In this document: positions 18,296-27,378 of the stretch, piece by piece
Position numbering within the stretch: the first letter of the stretch is position 1
How the letters are laid out: each line of letters opens with the position of its first letter
Program-made: the position numbers and the translations under genes
Source: Paracoxiella cheracis
GTDB taxonomy: Bacteria; Pseudomonadota; Gammaproteobacteria; Coxiellales; Coxiellaceae
Assembly: GCF_049348705.1 (NCBI RefSeq)
Contig: NZ_CP186485.1
Span: forward strand, 1,240,001-1,304,000
Direction of reading: 5' to 3'
DNA length: 64,000 bases
The notes under the pieces: generated by a model
What the model saw: only the letters and a program-made list of their open reading frames with translations
What the model was told of the DNA's origin: nothing
The model's database searches: none

Positions 18296-20176
18296 TGCAC
18301 GATATCTCCATCACGTAATGGATCGAACGTTTTTGCATCTTCCTTTAAAGGGAAAATTGTTTTGTACCAAGCCGATGCACTTTGCAATAAATGGTGCGTG
18401 AAACGCTCACTGTAAACTGTCTCTCCTGTGTTTTGATTAATGACAACCAGGCGACCATCCGGCGTATTCGTGAGATAAAAAGGGTCCATACTTAAATTAT
18501 GATGAATCATTCTGTCAACCCATCCATGTTTTTTCATCTCAGACGATGCGTATTGTTTCGCTTTATCAGGAAGCGCAACTCTAAAAATATACCCTGATAG
18601 AGCCTCCGCTTGCATTTTACTCACCGGTATCGTGCGCGTATTAAACCCATAATGCCCAGGGGATGTGAACGCATGGTCTTTAATTATCGGGTAAGCAGCT
18701 TTCATCATGGAATCAATCTTGGCCTGGTAATCACTTAAGTGTGCCAAGCTATAATCATTATTCGCGCCTCCATGAAACAACAATGTGTTTCTTATTACAC
18801 CCTTTAACGCTTGCACACGTGCAGCACCATTCGGTTGCTGCGCTATAAAATTCAGCGCATCTCGGGTAGCTGTATGTCCTAGGATAGTTGACATACCCTT
18901 GTCTTCTATCACATCAAGAATATTGTTATTTTTTACCTTTACATTCGAATGATCACGGCCCACTTGATTTGCACTGATCATCGGCGCTAACAACTTGTAA
19001 TATGGAGTATTCATGAGCAACCACCCAAGATTAAAAATCTCTTGTCGCCTCGGCGTGCTCGCACTGGCTGCCATCCATACACCCATAGCGGCATGTTGCT
19101 TAATGAAGTCTGTCGTCACTGTTGGGTCGGCATTTAAAGTGAAACCCGACTCTGCTTTACGCATTACACCCTGCGGAATCGGTTTGATCAGCTTGGGCGG
19201 CATGCCCATTGCAAGGGCGCCGTTCACCAGTGATTTATAATACTGCTGTTTCGCTTCTTGAAGTTGCTGCGCTTTCGCTTCAGGCGATAAAACGCCGCTG
19301 TCTTCGATATTTGCTACGTGTGCGTTGTACTGTTGGCGTGCTTGTCGTCCTAACACCGTATCCGCCATTGCATCTGGAAAATCCACGGTTAACTTTTCGC
19401 TATAAATTTTGTAATGATTCAGCTCTGCTTGCTCACTTAAAGTGGGCGCAGGATTTTTTTCGATTTCCGTCATGCGCTGTTGCAACTGCGGATACGACTG
19501 TCCACTTTCAATCGCCCCTTTGGCAATCACAATACCCTGTAATTGCAAACGCGCCTCTTGGGCTTGCATCGGCGTGAAGTTCAGATAGGCATTAATATTA
19601 ATTTTACCCTGCTGGGCATCCGCCATAAAATCACGGTATGTGGTATCCCGAGAGTGGTAATCATAAAACCATTGTGTGTGATGTTGCACAATCGTATTTT
19701 TCACAGCAGGCGCTACACTTTTTTCGAACCCAAATGCTTGCGCTGCATGATAGCCTTCGGGTGTAAAATTATCCGGCGATAATGTTTGCATTAATTGTTG
19801 TGCTTGGTCGTGCTTGGCATGCAGAAATTCAATCGCACGATCGTACTCAGAACGTGACAATGCGCCAGATGTCAAACCATGTTCTAATCGGTCTTGTATG
19901 TCTGAGGTTAATTGCTGCGACTCTTGGAGATTGCCATGAAGTCCCGCGATAGTCGCTGCAGTAACATCATCCGGCAATGTTGACACAATGTGTTCATGCG
20001 CCATCAAACGTGCTTGGCGCAACTGAATGCCACCCACAAAACTATTAAATTGATCGTCGTGCGCACTCATTAAATACGTTAACGAGGCGCGATCTTTAAC
20101 ATCCAGCGGCATCGCTTCCAATCCCACACGCGCGCCTTTCAAGGCTGCCGTTTGCTTGGCAATATTATCTTGTGAG
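18292..20176 (-). CDS. Phage internal virion protein, N terminus cut by IS
   Basis: The frame is open from the IS edge at 20176 (S-Q-D-N-I-A-K-Q-T-A-A-L-K-G-A-R) down to TGA at 18292; the apparent TTG start at 20142 is not the native one. About 628 residues remain, largely helical and Gln/Ala-rich. Position upstream of two other large late proteins suggests another ejection protein. The missing 5' part is not on the other side of the IS, so the DNA between the two was deleted. Confidence 0.55.
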
Positions 20177-21897
20177 TTGGACTTTGGATAAATAAAATCC
20201 CTTGCCAGTTAGGACAATAATCAAAAAATGTGAGTTTCTAAATCTTAAGCTGTTTTTTGCAGCAATTCGTAGAATTTCTCAGGTGTAAAATTTATTTTAT
20301 CCAACCATGATTTTACTATCCCAATCAAATCCTCTATTTTTTCAGGGTCTGAGTTTTGCGTCTTTTCTTCAGTCCTCTGAATCGTTTTAATTTTTGAGTT
20401 GCTATTTTTGAAAATAGCAGGATGTCGCGTGCGTTTCCCCTGCGTATCACCTTTGGTTCTGCCTTGCGGATTACCGCGTGGTTTGCAGAGATTAGCAGGC
20501 GTGCCAACGGTATCAAGCACCGTAGAAAAACCCCGTTGCGTTTGTGAAGGGGTCGCAGTTATTGATGGTTTTTCGTTATCCACTTGGAAGCTCGGCAAAT
20601 ACCGCTCCCATTTTTTCGGTAAAATCGGGGCAAGATTCCTCGCTAGATAAAGTTGCGTATACGCTAATGCTGTCATCCGCCACCAATCTTCTTCGTGCTT
20701 AACATCCGGTGTTTGGTATCGGTCAAATAACAGTTTGTCTTTACCAAAACGAAAGTAGTGTTCAATGTCATAGCGTCTATCGTAATAGTGATACGCTTCT
20801 AATGCTGTGATTTCATTACGTCGTTCACCAGCGAGTCCTAACCAGAGTGGATTTTTATATAAAGATTTACCGTTAGCATCAACCGCAACCAATTGCACAA
20901 CAGTAACAGGATGCTCATATCCTTTAAATTGCTTTGAACCACGCAGTAATTGGTCACGCCATATTTTAATCTCCAATTGGTAAGTTTTGCCACTGCGGGT
21001 TGTAATGGGTTGCTGCACAATCTCATCGGATTCACGGTGAGTCGTGCTGTCGTTTAGTTTCATCGCATCACCATAGCGTTTTATACTTCCTGAGGTATTA
21101 TCTTCTATTGATGCGGGCGCGAAAACATTACGGGTACTGTTAAAACGGAAAAGATGTACCCAATTGGGATTTTCGCTAACCAGTTTACGGCAAGCTTCTG
21201 TACCATATTTTGAATCAGCCACGCTAACCACCAATTTATGAGTAAGCGCTAAGTCTGCAATACAACGGTTAATTTGCTGCATCCCAACTACATTGCCTTT
21301 TTCATCGCTTTTAACGCGCCTCGTATCCAGTGGAACTAACCAATGCTTTTCTTGAGCTGCACCATCATTGGGCAATAGTGATACCGTTGAATATTCATGT
21401 CCAATGGTAATCGGTTTGTTACCCGGTGCTGGATTAGGGCTGTAAACCACATGGCGATCTTCAACACAGTGTGCACTTTGACGCGACTGTGGTGTCGTAT
21501 CCGCAATAATGATCACACGGTCATCGCTATGACTAACATGTTCATATTGTATTTTCATCATGCTATCCCAACAATTTGCTACCGACAAACCATCGCTAAT
21601 CGCATCGGTAATACTACTGTATTCACGTTCAAAGTATGGCGATTCACATAATTCTATGGGTGTTTTGCAGCGATGGCCATGGCTTGAAAGGGCATCGAGT
21701 AAATTCATATTGGCATCGCGTCGCGCGGGGAAGATGTTGTAGAGGAATGTACGGAATTGTTTTAGTTTTTCTGTCGCTAACATCGTTTGTTCCTTATTTT
21801 ATTTTTTCGAACAAACGTTGTTTACAACGTAAAATTTTTTTTCGGTTTCTATGTCAAGCAATTTTTAATTATTTTTATAAATTTATCCAAAGTCCAA
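20177..21897 (-). mobile_element. IS4-like (YREK) insertion sequence, copy 1
   Basis: A 1721-bp element bounded by inverted repeats TTGGACTTTGGATAAAT and ATTTATCCAAAGTCCAA. The same length and ends occur at 29079-30799, and around an IS982 insertion at 49818-52555. The flanks here differ (...TTGTGAG against TATAAA...), so there is no target duplication, unlike the other two copies. The left flank is a phage late gene and the right flank an integrase, consistent with recombination between two IS copies. Confidence 0.9.
20245..21783 (-). CDS. IS4-superfamily DDE transposase (YREK signature)
   Basis: A 512-residue transposase with acidic residues in IIADTTPQSR and VADSKYGTEACR, and the signature YDRRYDIEHYFRFGK, which fits the IS4-type Y-(2)-R-(3)-E-(6)-K motif exactly. 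The C-terminal 100 residues are polar and Lys/Thr-rich. GGAAC lies before the ATG. It is intact and differs at only one or two residues from the copies at 29147-30685 and 49932 onward. Confidence 0.88.
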   Translation of the reverse strand: MLATEKLKQFRTFLYNIFPARRDANMNLLDALSSHGHRCKTPIELCESPYFEREYSSITDAISDGLSVANCWDSMMKIQYEHVSHSDDRVIIIADTTPQSRQSAHCVEDRHVVYSPNPAPGNKPITIGHEYSTVSLLPNDGAAQEKHWLVPLDTRRVKSDEKGNVVGMQQINRCIADLALTHKLVVSVADSKYGTEACRKLVSENPNWVHLFRFNSTRNVFAPASIEDNTSGSIKRYGDAMKLNDSTTHRESDEIVQQPITTRSGKTYQLEIKIWRDQLLRGSKQFKGYEHPVTVVQLVAVDANGKSLYKNPLWLGLAGERRNEITALEAYHYYDRRYDIEHYFRFGKDKLLFDRYQTPDVKHEEDWWRMTALAYTQLYLARNLAPILPKKWERYLPSFQVDNEKPSITATPSQTQRGFSTVLDTVGTPANLCKPRGNPQGRTKGDTQGKRTRHPAIFKNSNSKIKTIQRTEEKTQNSDPEKIEDLIGIVKSWLDKINFTPEKFYELLQKTA

Positions 21898-22206
21898 TAT
21901 AAAAGAAAACCTTTTAAAGGACCTGATAGTGATACTTGGAAGCGCTGCCTTAAAAATGCAGAAATAGATGACTTTAGATGGCACGATCTGCGTCATACTT
22001 GGGCAAGCTGGCATGTCCAAAACGGAACAAGATTGTCTGTGTTGATGGAACTGGGAGGATGGTCGTGCTACGAAATGGTTTTGAAATATGCCCACTTATC
22101 AAGCGAGCACTTAAAAGAGGAAGCGGAGCGAGTGGACTTGCTTAATAATCATGCTGGGCACAAAATCGGCACAAAAGATAAAAACAAAAAAAACAAGAAG
22201 AAATAA
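21898..22206 (+). pseudogene. Tyrosine recombinase (integrase) C-terminal stump
   Basis: Starting at the IS edge, the frame encodes the last about 102 residues of a phage integrase. The HDLRHTWASWHVQ box holds the second catalytic Arg, GGW follows, and the nucleophile Tyr lies in MVLKYAHLS. The N-terminal DNA-binding and core domains are gone. It ends 47 bp from the 3' end of tRNA-Ser, the normal place for an integrase that targets this tRNA, so it identifies the recombinase that inserted the prophage. A similar stump lies at 42686. Confidence 0.85.
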
Positions 22207-22252
22207 ACTAAAAATAACTAGCGCTAACTATATAAATATTAAAGATTTTAAA

Positions 22253-22339
22253 CGGAGAGGGCGGGATTCGAACCCGCGTGGGCTAAAAGCCCCATCCGAT
22301 TTCGAGTCGGTGCCGTTATGACCGCTTCGGTACCTCTCC
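22253..22339 (-). tRNA. tRNA-Ser(CGA)
   Basis: An 87-nt tRNA with acceptor GGAGAGG/CCTCTCC, discriminator G, anticodon loop CTCGAAA (anticodon CGA), long variable arm GGGGCTTTTAGCCC, and T loop GGTTCGAATCC. CCA is not encoded. Its 3' half was the integration target of the prophage to the left, whose displaced copy is at 6222-6280. Confidence 0.95.
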
Positions 22340-22365
22340 CATGAAAAAAACCAAGAAAATTTATG

Positions 22366-23091
22366 TTAGGCAGGTAGTTCGATTCCTAATCGTCGTGCAA
22401 TTTCTTCATAAGCAGCGATAACACCGCCCAGATCTTTGCGAAATCGATCTTTATCCATAATTTCGTGCGTACTCATATCCCATATACGGCATGAATCGGG
22501 ACTAATTTCATCACCTAAATAAATTTCACCGTCTTTCACACCGAACTCATATTTAGAATCGACCAATAACATGTTTGACTGAGCCAATAACCTCGAGAGA
22601 ACATCGTTAATTTTAAACGTGAGTTCTTTCATTCGCGCTAACTGATCTGCTGTGGCCCAACCAAAACTAATCGCATGATTCTCACTAATCATCGGGTCAT
22701 GCAGTTCATCGTTTTTTAGAAACAACTCATACAGTGGTGGATCCAAGCGGAGCCCTTCTTCCACTCCCAAACGTCGACACAAACTACCGGCTGCTACATT
22801 ACGAATGACACACTCCACCGGAATCATTTTTAAATGTTTTAGCAAGACTTCATTAGGCGACAATAATTTTTCAAAATGCGTTGGCACGCCCGCCTCTTCT
22901 AACGCCTGCATGATATACGCGCTGATCTGATTATTGACCATACCCTTATGGGCAAGCTTCTCGTGTTTGGCACCATCAAATGCTGTCGTGTCATCTCGAA
23001 ATTCTGCAATTAAATAATTCGGATCTTCAGTCTTAAATAAAGACTTTACTTTGCCACTATATAACAGTTCTTTTTTAGAAAGTGCTACCAT
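22366..23091 (-). CDS. purC: Phosphoribosylaminoimidazole-succinocarboxamide synthase
   Basis: A 241-residue SAICAR synthase, which joins aspartate to CAIR using ATP in purine biosynthesis. The N-terminal YSGKVKSLF nucleotide loop, the RDDTTAFDGAKHEK segment, VECVIRNVAAGS and the LVDSKYEFG motif are all in place, and the length matches bacterial PurC. It follows bamC and dapA on the same strand with short gaps, the same gene neighbourhood as in E. coli. It starts at ATG 23091. The gene looks intact. Confidence 0.95.
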   Translation of the reverse strand: MVALSKKELLYSGKVKSLFKTEDPNYLIAEFRDDTTAFDGAKHEKLAHKGMVNNQISAYIMQALEEAGVPTHFEKLLSPNEVLLKHLKMIPVECVIRNVAAGSLCRRLGVEEGLRLDPPLYELFLKNDELHDPMISENHAISFGWATADQLARMKELTFKINDVLSRLLAQSNMLLVDSKYEFGVKDGEIYLGDEISPDSCRIWDMSTHEIMDKDRFRKDLGGVIAAYEEIARRLGIELPA

Positions 23092-23103
23092 TTTTAATAA
23101 TAC

Positions 23104-23700
23104 CTACACTAAATTTTTCTGTAATGCACCTAAAATGCGTTTGCTCACATCAACAGGCGCCGGTTGGTTTTGTTGATTCAACAATTCGACTTGTGTATTG
23201 TCGCCATTGGTTTTCAACAATACTCGGTAAATCGGCGTACTTTTTGTGATTTTATTGTTTGTGCTCGTTGCATCGAGCACATAATAAGATGCCATAGAAG
23301 GATCTTCATCAAGTACTTTATAGCTGGTTTTCCGTAATGCTTTGCCAACACGTGCCCACGCGACGCTAGATTGTTCGGAGACTTCTAATACTTGACCATT
23401 TTTTGTTTGAGTCAAAGTCGCGAGCGTTTGTGTTTTTTGGGGTTGTGATTTTGCTTGCGATTTCGGGTTAAATCGTTGTAGATCACTACCAGGCGGAACT
23501 AATGACGGTGATGTACTGATGTTTTGAGGCGTAGATGCCGGCACAGGATAATAATTTTGTGCAGGCTTTAATGCAACTCCCCTAGGAACGACGATTGTAT
23601 GCACCGTTTTTGATTGTTTGATATAATCTTTATTGTGGTTTGCACACCCCACTAATAATAAAGCCATCACACCTGAAAACAAATAAATTAAATAACGCAT
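23104..23700 (-). CDS. bamC: Outer membrane assembly lipoprotein BamC
   Basis: The start is set at ATG 23700, giving a lipoprotein signal MRYLIYLFSGVMALLLVGC with the lipidated Cys at residue 19; a longer frame to 23775 overlaps dapA and lacks a proper signal. A GGAGTG motif precedes the ATG. About 198 residues with a Pro/Gln-rich linker and one C-terminal alpha/beta domain. The identity rests on the dapA-bamC-purC order and the lipobox plus helix-grip-like domain. It is shorter than E. coli BamC (344 residues), so the second domain may be missing, as in many relatives. Confidence 0.75.
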   Translation of the reverse strand: MRYLIYLFSGVMALLLVGCANHNKDYIKQSKTVHTIVVPRGVALKPAQNYYPVPASTPQNISTSPSLVPPGSDLQRFNPKSQAKSQPQKTQTLATLTQTKNGQVLEVSEQSSVAWARVGKALRKTSYKVLDEDPSMASYYVLDATSTNNKITKSTPIYRVLLKTNGDNTQVELLNQQNQPAPVDVSKRILGALQKNLV

Positions 23701-23728
23701 TAGTATCACTCCGTCAAAAATTTTAAAA

Positions 23729-24604
23729 TTAGGTTTGAATGCCGACAGATTGCATCGCATTGCGCACACCCGCATGAAACTGTTCTGCTAACGGGGTTAA
23801 TGGTAATCGAATACCTTCCGGAATCATACCCATTTGAGACAATACCCACTTGGTAGGAATAGGATTCGATTCTACAAATAATTGCGTATACAAAGGCATC
23901 AACTTCTTATTCAAATTCTCTGCGTTGAGGCGATCAACTGAAACCGCTGCAACACATAAGTCATGAAATTCTTTAGGTACAACATTAGCCAGAACTGAAA
24001 TTACTCCTTTACCACCAGCTAACATAAACTCCATCGCTGTTTTATCATCTCCACTGAACAAATCAATTTCACAATCGGCACTCAATAATTGTGTGACTCG
24101 ATCAATTTCACCCGTGGCTTCCTTCAACCCGACGATGTTAGAAAATTCACTCAATCGCAACACGGTCTCGGGTAATAAATCACACGCCGTTCGCGAAGGA
24201 ACATTATATAGAATTTGAGGAATGGGTACAGCCTCAGCGATGGTTTTAAAATGTTGGAATAAGCCTTCTTGGGTAGGTTTATTGTAATAAGGCGTCACTA
24301 AAAGTGCTGCGTCTGCCCCCAGCTCCATGGCTTGCTCTGTCAATTTCAAAGCATGACGAGTGCTATTTGCACCGGTGCCGACGATAACGGGAATTTTTTC
24401 GCTCACCTGGTCTACGACTTGCGAAATCAGCTCAACTCTTTCTTCAGGTTCTATGGTAGCCGACTCACCCGTTGTGCCCAACACGACCAGACCATCGGTT
24501 TCATTAGATAGATGCCAATCCACAAGCTGCTTCATGCTAGCATAGTCAATATCGCCGTTTGGCTTCATTGGCGTCACAATGGCAACTAAGCTTCCATTAA
24601 ACAT
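23729..24604 (-). CDS. dapA: 4-hydroxy-tetrahydrodipicolinate synthase
   Basis: The start chosen is ATG 24604 (MFNGSLVAIVTPM), with GAAGGA upstream. With this start the catalytic residues fall at T44, T45, Y133 (in ILYNVPSRTA) and K161 (in VGLKEATG), the same numbering as E. coli DapA. It condenses pyruvate with aspartate semialdehyde in the lysine/diaminopimelate pathway. 291 residues. First gene of the dapA-bamC-purC unit, and intact. Confidence 0.95.
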   Translation of the reverse strand: MFNGSLVAIVTPMKPNGDIDYASMKQLVDWHLSNETDGLVVLGTTGESATIEPEERVELISQVVDQVSEKIPVIVGTGANSTRHALKLTEQAMELGADAALLVTPYYNKPTQEGLFQHFKTIAEAVPIPQILYNVPSRTACDLLPETVLRLSEFSNIVGLKEATGEIDRVTQLLSADCEIDLFSGDDKTAMEFMLAGGKGVISVLANVVPKEFHDLCVAAVSVDRLNAENLNKKLMPLYTQLFVESNPIPTKWVLSQMGMIPEGIRLPLTPLAEQFHAGVRNAMQSVGIQT

Positions 24605-24689
24605 GTCGTTATCCTTCAAATCCTCTAAAACATAGATACTCTGAAATAAATACGCGCACGAGCTGATTTTACTATATTTATACTAGTGG

Positions 24690-24766
24690 CGCCTAGTTGC
24701 AATCAACGTGCGTCTCTCCTCTTTCGATCACGTGTCGTAACGTGTATGCACTAGGCGTCACGCTGT
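24690..24766. repeat. Large imperfect inverted repeat between kdgK and dapA
   Basis: GCGCCTAGTTGCA at the left is complementary, with one bulge, to TGCACTAGGCG at the right, and inner ACGTG/CACGT segments extend the stem. A short T run follows on the right. It lies downstream of kdgK and upstream of dapA (both minus strand), so it may terminate kdgK or be a relic repeat. No sequence match to the other repeat families here was noticed. Confidence 0.5.
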
Positions 24767-24768
24767 TT

Positions 24769-25686
24769 TTAAGTGTTTACTGCCCTCGGAATAATGGCTC
24801 CTTTGTAGGTCACAACACGTGCGGCCATTTCAGCACCCTTTTGAGCAGCCTCAACCGTACCCAACCCCTGTATTCGAGCTGCAAGATAAGCACCATTAAA
24901 TGAATCACCCGCGGCAGTGGCATCAACAACCCTAACCGATTGAATCTGAACAAGTTTATGAACTTCATCACTCGACAGAAAATAGCCCTTCTCACCTAGC
25001 TTCACCACGATTTCATCGACTCCAGTCCCTCGAAGGCGGCTTGCCGTATCCTCAGGAGTCCTGTCACCAAAGAGGCGGTTAACATCCTCAAAGGAAGGCA
25101 AGGCAATTTGTGTACATTCCCGCACAGACTGGATAGTGGCCTTAGCGATCGCTACATTTGGCCATAAACGAGGACGGTAATTGGTATCAAAACAAACCAC
25201 AATACCCGCCTTTTTCGCTTCTTTTAAGGTAGCGAGTAACTTTTCACGTCCAGACTCATGAAGGATCGCCAGTGTGATTCCACTTAAATAAATAGTATTA
25301 AAATTCAAAAGCTCTTGGCAAAGAGCATCACCTACTGACCCTTCAAACAACTCGCGAGCCGCTGCCTGTGAGCGATAGTAATAAAACTCACGATCACCTT
25401 TTTCATCATTACGAATTAAATAAAGCCCGGGTAATTTGCCCGGAATTTTATGCACGAGACGGGTTCCAACCCCTTCATTTTGCCAGCGGCTCAGCATTTC
25501 TTCGCTGTAATGATCGTCACCTAATGCCGTGATGTAATCGACCGTCAATTGGCTTGGGTTGCTAGAGCGCGCGCAATAAATCGCCATGTTGAGTGTATCG
25601 CCGGCAAAACTCATCCCAAATGTGTGATCCTCAAGTGGGCTTAACTCAATCATGCATTCCCCTATCGAGGCGAGACGATGCGTCAT
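24769..25686 (-). CDS. kdgK: 2-keto-3-deoxygluconate kinase, PfkB family
   Basis: A 305-residue ribokinase/PfkB sugar kinase. The N-terminal SIGECMIELSP and GGDTLN-like FAGDTLNMAIYCAR segments and the C-terminal DATAAGDSFNGAYLA anion-hole/catalytic-Asp motif are present. The overall pattern (GECMIEL, REFYYYRSQAAARELF) matches KdgK, which makes 2-keto-3-deoxy-6-phosphogluconate for the Entner-Doudoroff lower half. No other hexuronate gene is nearby. The start ATG at 25686 has only a weak ribosome site (GGAGTT). Confidence 0.82.
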   Translation of the reverse strand: MTHRLASIGECMIELSPLEDHTFGMSFAGDTLNMAIYCARSSNPSQLTVDYITALGDDHYSEEMLSRWQNEGVGTRLVHKIPGKLPGLYLIRNDEKGDREFYYYRSQAAARELFEGSVGDALCQELLNFNTIYLSGITLAILHESGREKLLATLKEAKKAGIVVCFDTNYRPRLWPNVAIAKATIQSVRECTQIALPSFEDVNRLFGDRTPEDTASRLRGTGVDEIVVKLGEKGYFLSSDEVHKLVQIQSVRVVDATAAGDSFNGAYLAARIQGLGTVEAAQKGAEMAARVVTYKGAIIPRAVNT

Positions 25687-25759
25687 TGTTAACTCCGTAA
25701 TGAAAAGCTCAAGTTTATCGGATCTTGGATCTGGGATCTAGAATTAGGGATTATGGATT

Positions 25760-25801
25760 GTATTCTGCTAGAATAAATTACAACAACTAACTGGGGATTC
25801 T
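25760..25801 (+). promoter_or_regulatory. Possible sigma-70 promoter and ribosome site for rmuC
   Basis: A TAGAAT -10-like box at about 25770, preceded by a weak TTATGG or TTGTAT -35-like sequence, lies about 30 bases before the ATG. GGGGA lies 5-9 bases before the ATG at 25802. Inference from sequence only. Confidence 0.35.
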
Positions 25802-27013
25802 ATGAACTGGCAATTGATTGCTCTGACCACTATACCCATTTTCGGCATTCTCATCATCAGCATCGTTTTGCTGATGAAATTAATGGTGATGCACGATCGT
25901 TTGAAGCAGCTCGATTCAGAACGAGATACGATTCAACAACTCATCAAAGAGCAACACAACGAACATCACGAACAACGGCAACGATTTGATGAACACCAAG
26001 TAAAGAGCTTAACCATTATTCAAGACAGTTTATCAAAAGGCATGCAAGATGTGCGTCATCAAATTGCTAACACACTGGGTCAACATACTGAGATGCTTGG
26101 CAAACGCGTGGATAAATTAACGGATGAAACGCAACAACGTTTGAAAGAAATTAGCGGGCAAGTTGAGCGCCGGTTAACTGAGGGTTTTGAAAAAACGACA
26201 GAAACCTTTACGAATGTGATGAAGCGTTTGGCAATCATCGATGAAGCCCAAAAGAAAATCACCGAATTATCGGGCAATGTCGTCAGTTTGCAAGAAGTAT
26301 TATCGGATAAACGTTCGCGAGGTGCCTTTGGTGAAGTACAATTAAATAGTTTAATTCGTAATATGCTACCCGAGTCACATTTTTCATTGCAACATACACT
26401 ATCAAATAGCAAGCGCGTTGATTGCATGCTATTTCTACCCGAGCCAACAGGCAATGTGGCCATCGATGCTAAATTCCCACTGGAAAGTTATCAGCAAATA
26501 AATAATGAGCAATTAGCTGACTCTGCTCGCCATCAAGCAGAGAGTCAATTTCGCCAAGATATCAAAAAACACATTCGTGATATCGCCGATAAATATATTA
26601 TTCCTGGTGAGACAGCAGATGGTGCCGTCATGTTTATTCCAGCCGAAGCTGTTTTTGCTGAAATTCATGCGCATTACCCGGATCTAGTCGAAGCAGCGCA
26701 TAAGGCGCACGTTTGGTTGGTCTCGCCAACAACGATGATGGCGATTTTAACCACGGCACGTGCCGTATTAAAAGACGCAGCGACGCGTAAACAAGTTCAT
26801 ATCATTCAAGAACATTTAGTGGCACTCGGCAAAGATTTTGAGCGCTTTCAAAAACGCATGGATAATTTAGCACGACACATCGATCAAGCTCATCAAGATG
26901 TGGAGCAGGTACACAAGTCATCGCAAAAAATCACAACGCGATTTGGTAAAATTGAAAAAGTGGAGCTTGGCAGCGACGATGATATCACCACTCCGCTTTT
27001 AGAAGATGTTTAG
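25802..27013 (+). CDS. rmuC: DNA recombination protein RmuC
   Basis: A 403-residue protein with an N-terminal membrane helix (about residues 4-26), a long coiled coil (about 30-135) and the RmuC nuclease-like domain (about 150-365) with RGAFGEVQLNSLI, VAIDAKFPLESY and HVWLVSPTTMMAIL motifs. RmuC limits recombination at short inverted repeats in E. coli, which is notable in a genome full of such repeats. It is a stand-alone gene, immediately followed by an IS3 element that does not enter the coding region. Confidence 0.93.
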   Translation: MNWQLIALTTIPIFGILIISIVLLMKLMVMHDRLKQLDSERDTIQQLIKEQHNEHHEQRQRFDEHQVKSLTIIQDSLSKGMQDVRHQIANTLGQHTEMLGKRVDKLTDETQQRLKEISGQVERRLTEGFEKTTETFTNVMKRLAIIDEAQKKITELSGNVVSLQEVLSDKRSRGAFGEVQLNSLIRNMLPESHFSLQHTLSNSKRVDCMLFLPEPTGNVAIDAKFPLESYQQINNEQLADSARHQAESQFRQDIKKHIRDIADKYIIPGETADGAVMFIPAEAVFAEIHAHYPDLVEAAHKAHVWLVSPTTMMAILTTARAVLKDAATRKQVHIIQEHLVALGKDFERFQKRMDNLARHIDQAHQDVEQVHKSSQKITTRFGKIEKVELGSDDDITTPLLEDV

Positions 27014-27114
27014 CTTGAACGACGGTTATATTCTTGATAGTGACCTTTCCCCCAAACTTAACACCATGACATGGATGAGATTTCCAATTATTCTACGACC
27101 GAGGAGATCTCAAC

Positions 27115-27378
27115 ATGAAAAAACGTTATACAGAAGAACAAATCATTAAAGCGATCAAAGAGCATGAAAGTGGCGCTAAGGTGGAAGACCTGTGCCGTCG
27201 CTTAGGCATATCTGGCGGTACTTTTTACAATTGGCGTAGCAAGTATGCTGGCCTAGAGGTTAACGAAGCTAAGCGCCTGCGAGAGCTGGAGTCCGAGAAC
27301 AATAAGTTAAAAAAGCTGCTGGCTGAAAAGATGTTAGAAAATGAAGCGCTCAAGGATGTTGTTTCAAAAAAGTGGTAA
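27115..27378 (+). CDS. IS3 family transposase OrfA
   Basis: An 87-residue helix-turn-helix protein: RYTEEQIIKAIKEHESGAKV is followed by the recognition helices (DLCRRLGISGGTFYNWRSKY) and a leucine-zipper-like coil (about residues 50-85). It overlaps orfB by 7 bp in another frame, as expected where a -1 frameshift makes the OrfAB transposase. GAGGAG precedes the ATG. Confidence 0.9.
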   Translation: MKKRYTEEQIIKAIKEHESGAKVEDLCRRLGISGGTFYNWRSKYAGLEVNEAKRLRELESENNKLKKLLAEKMLENEALKDVVSKKW

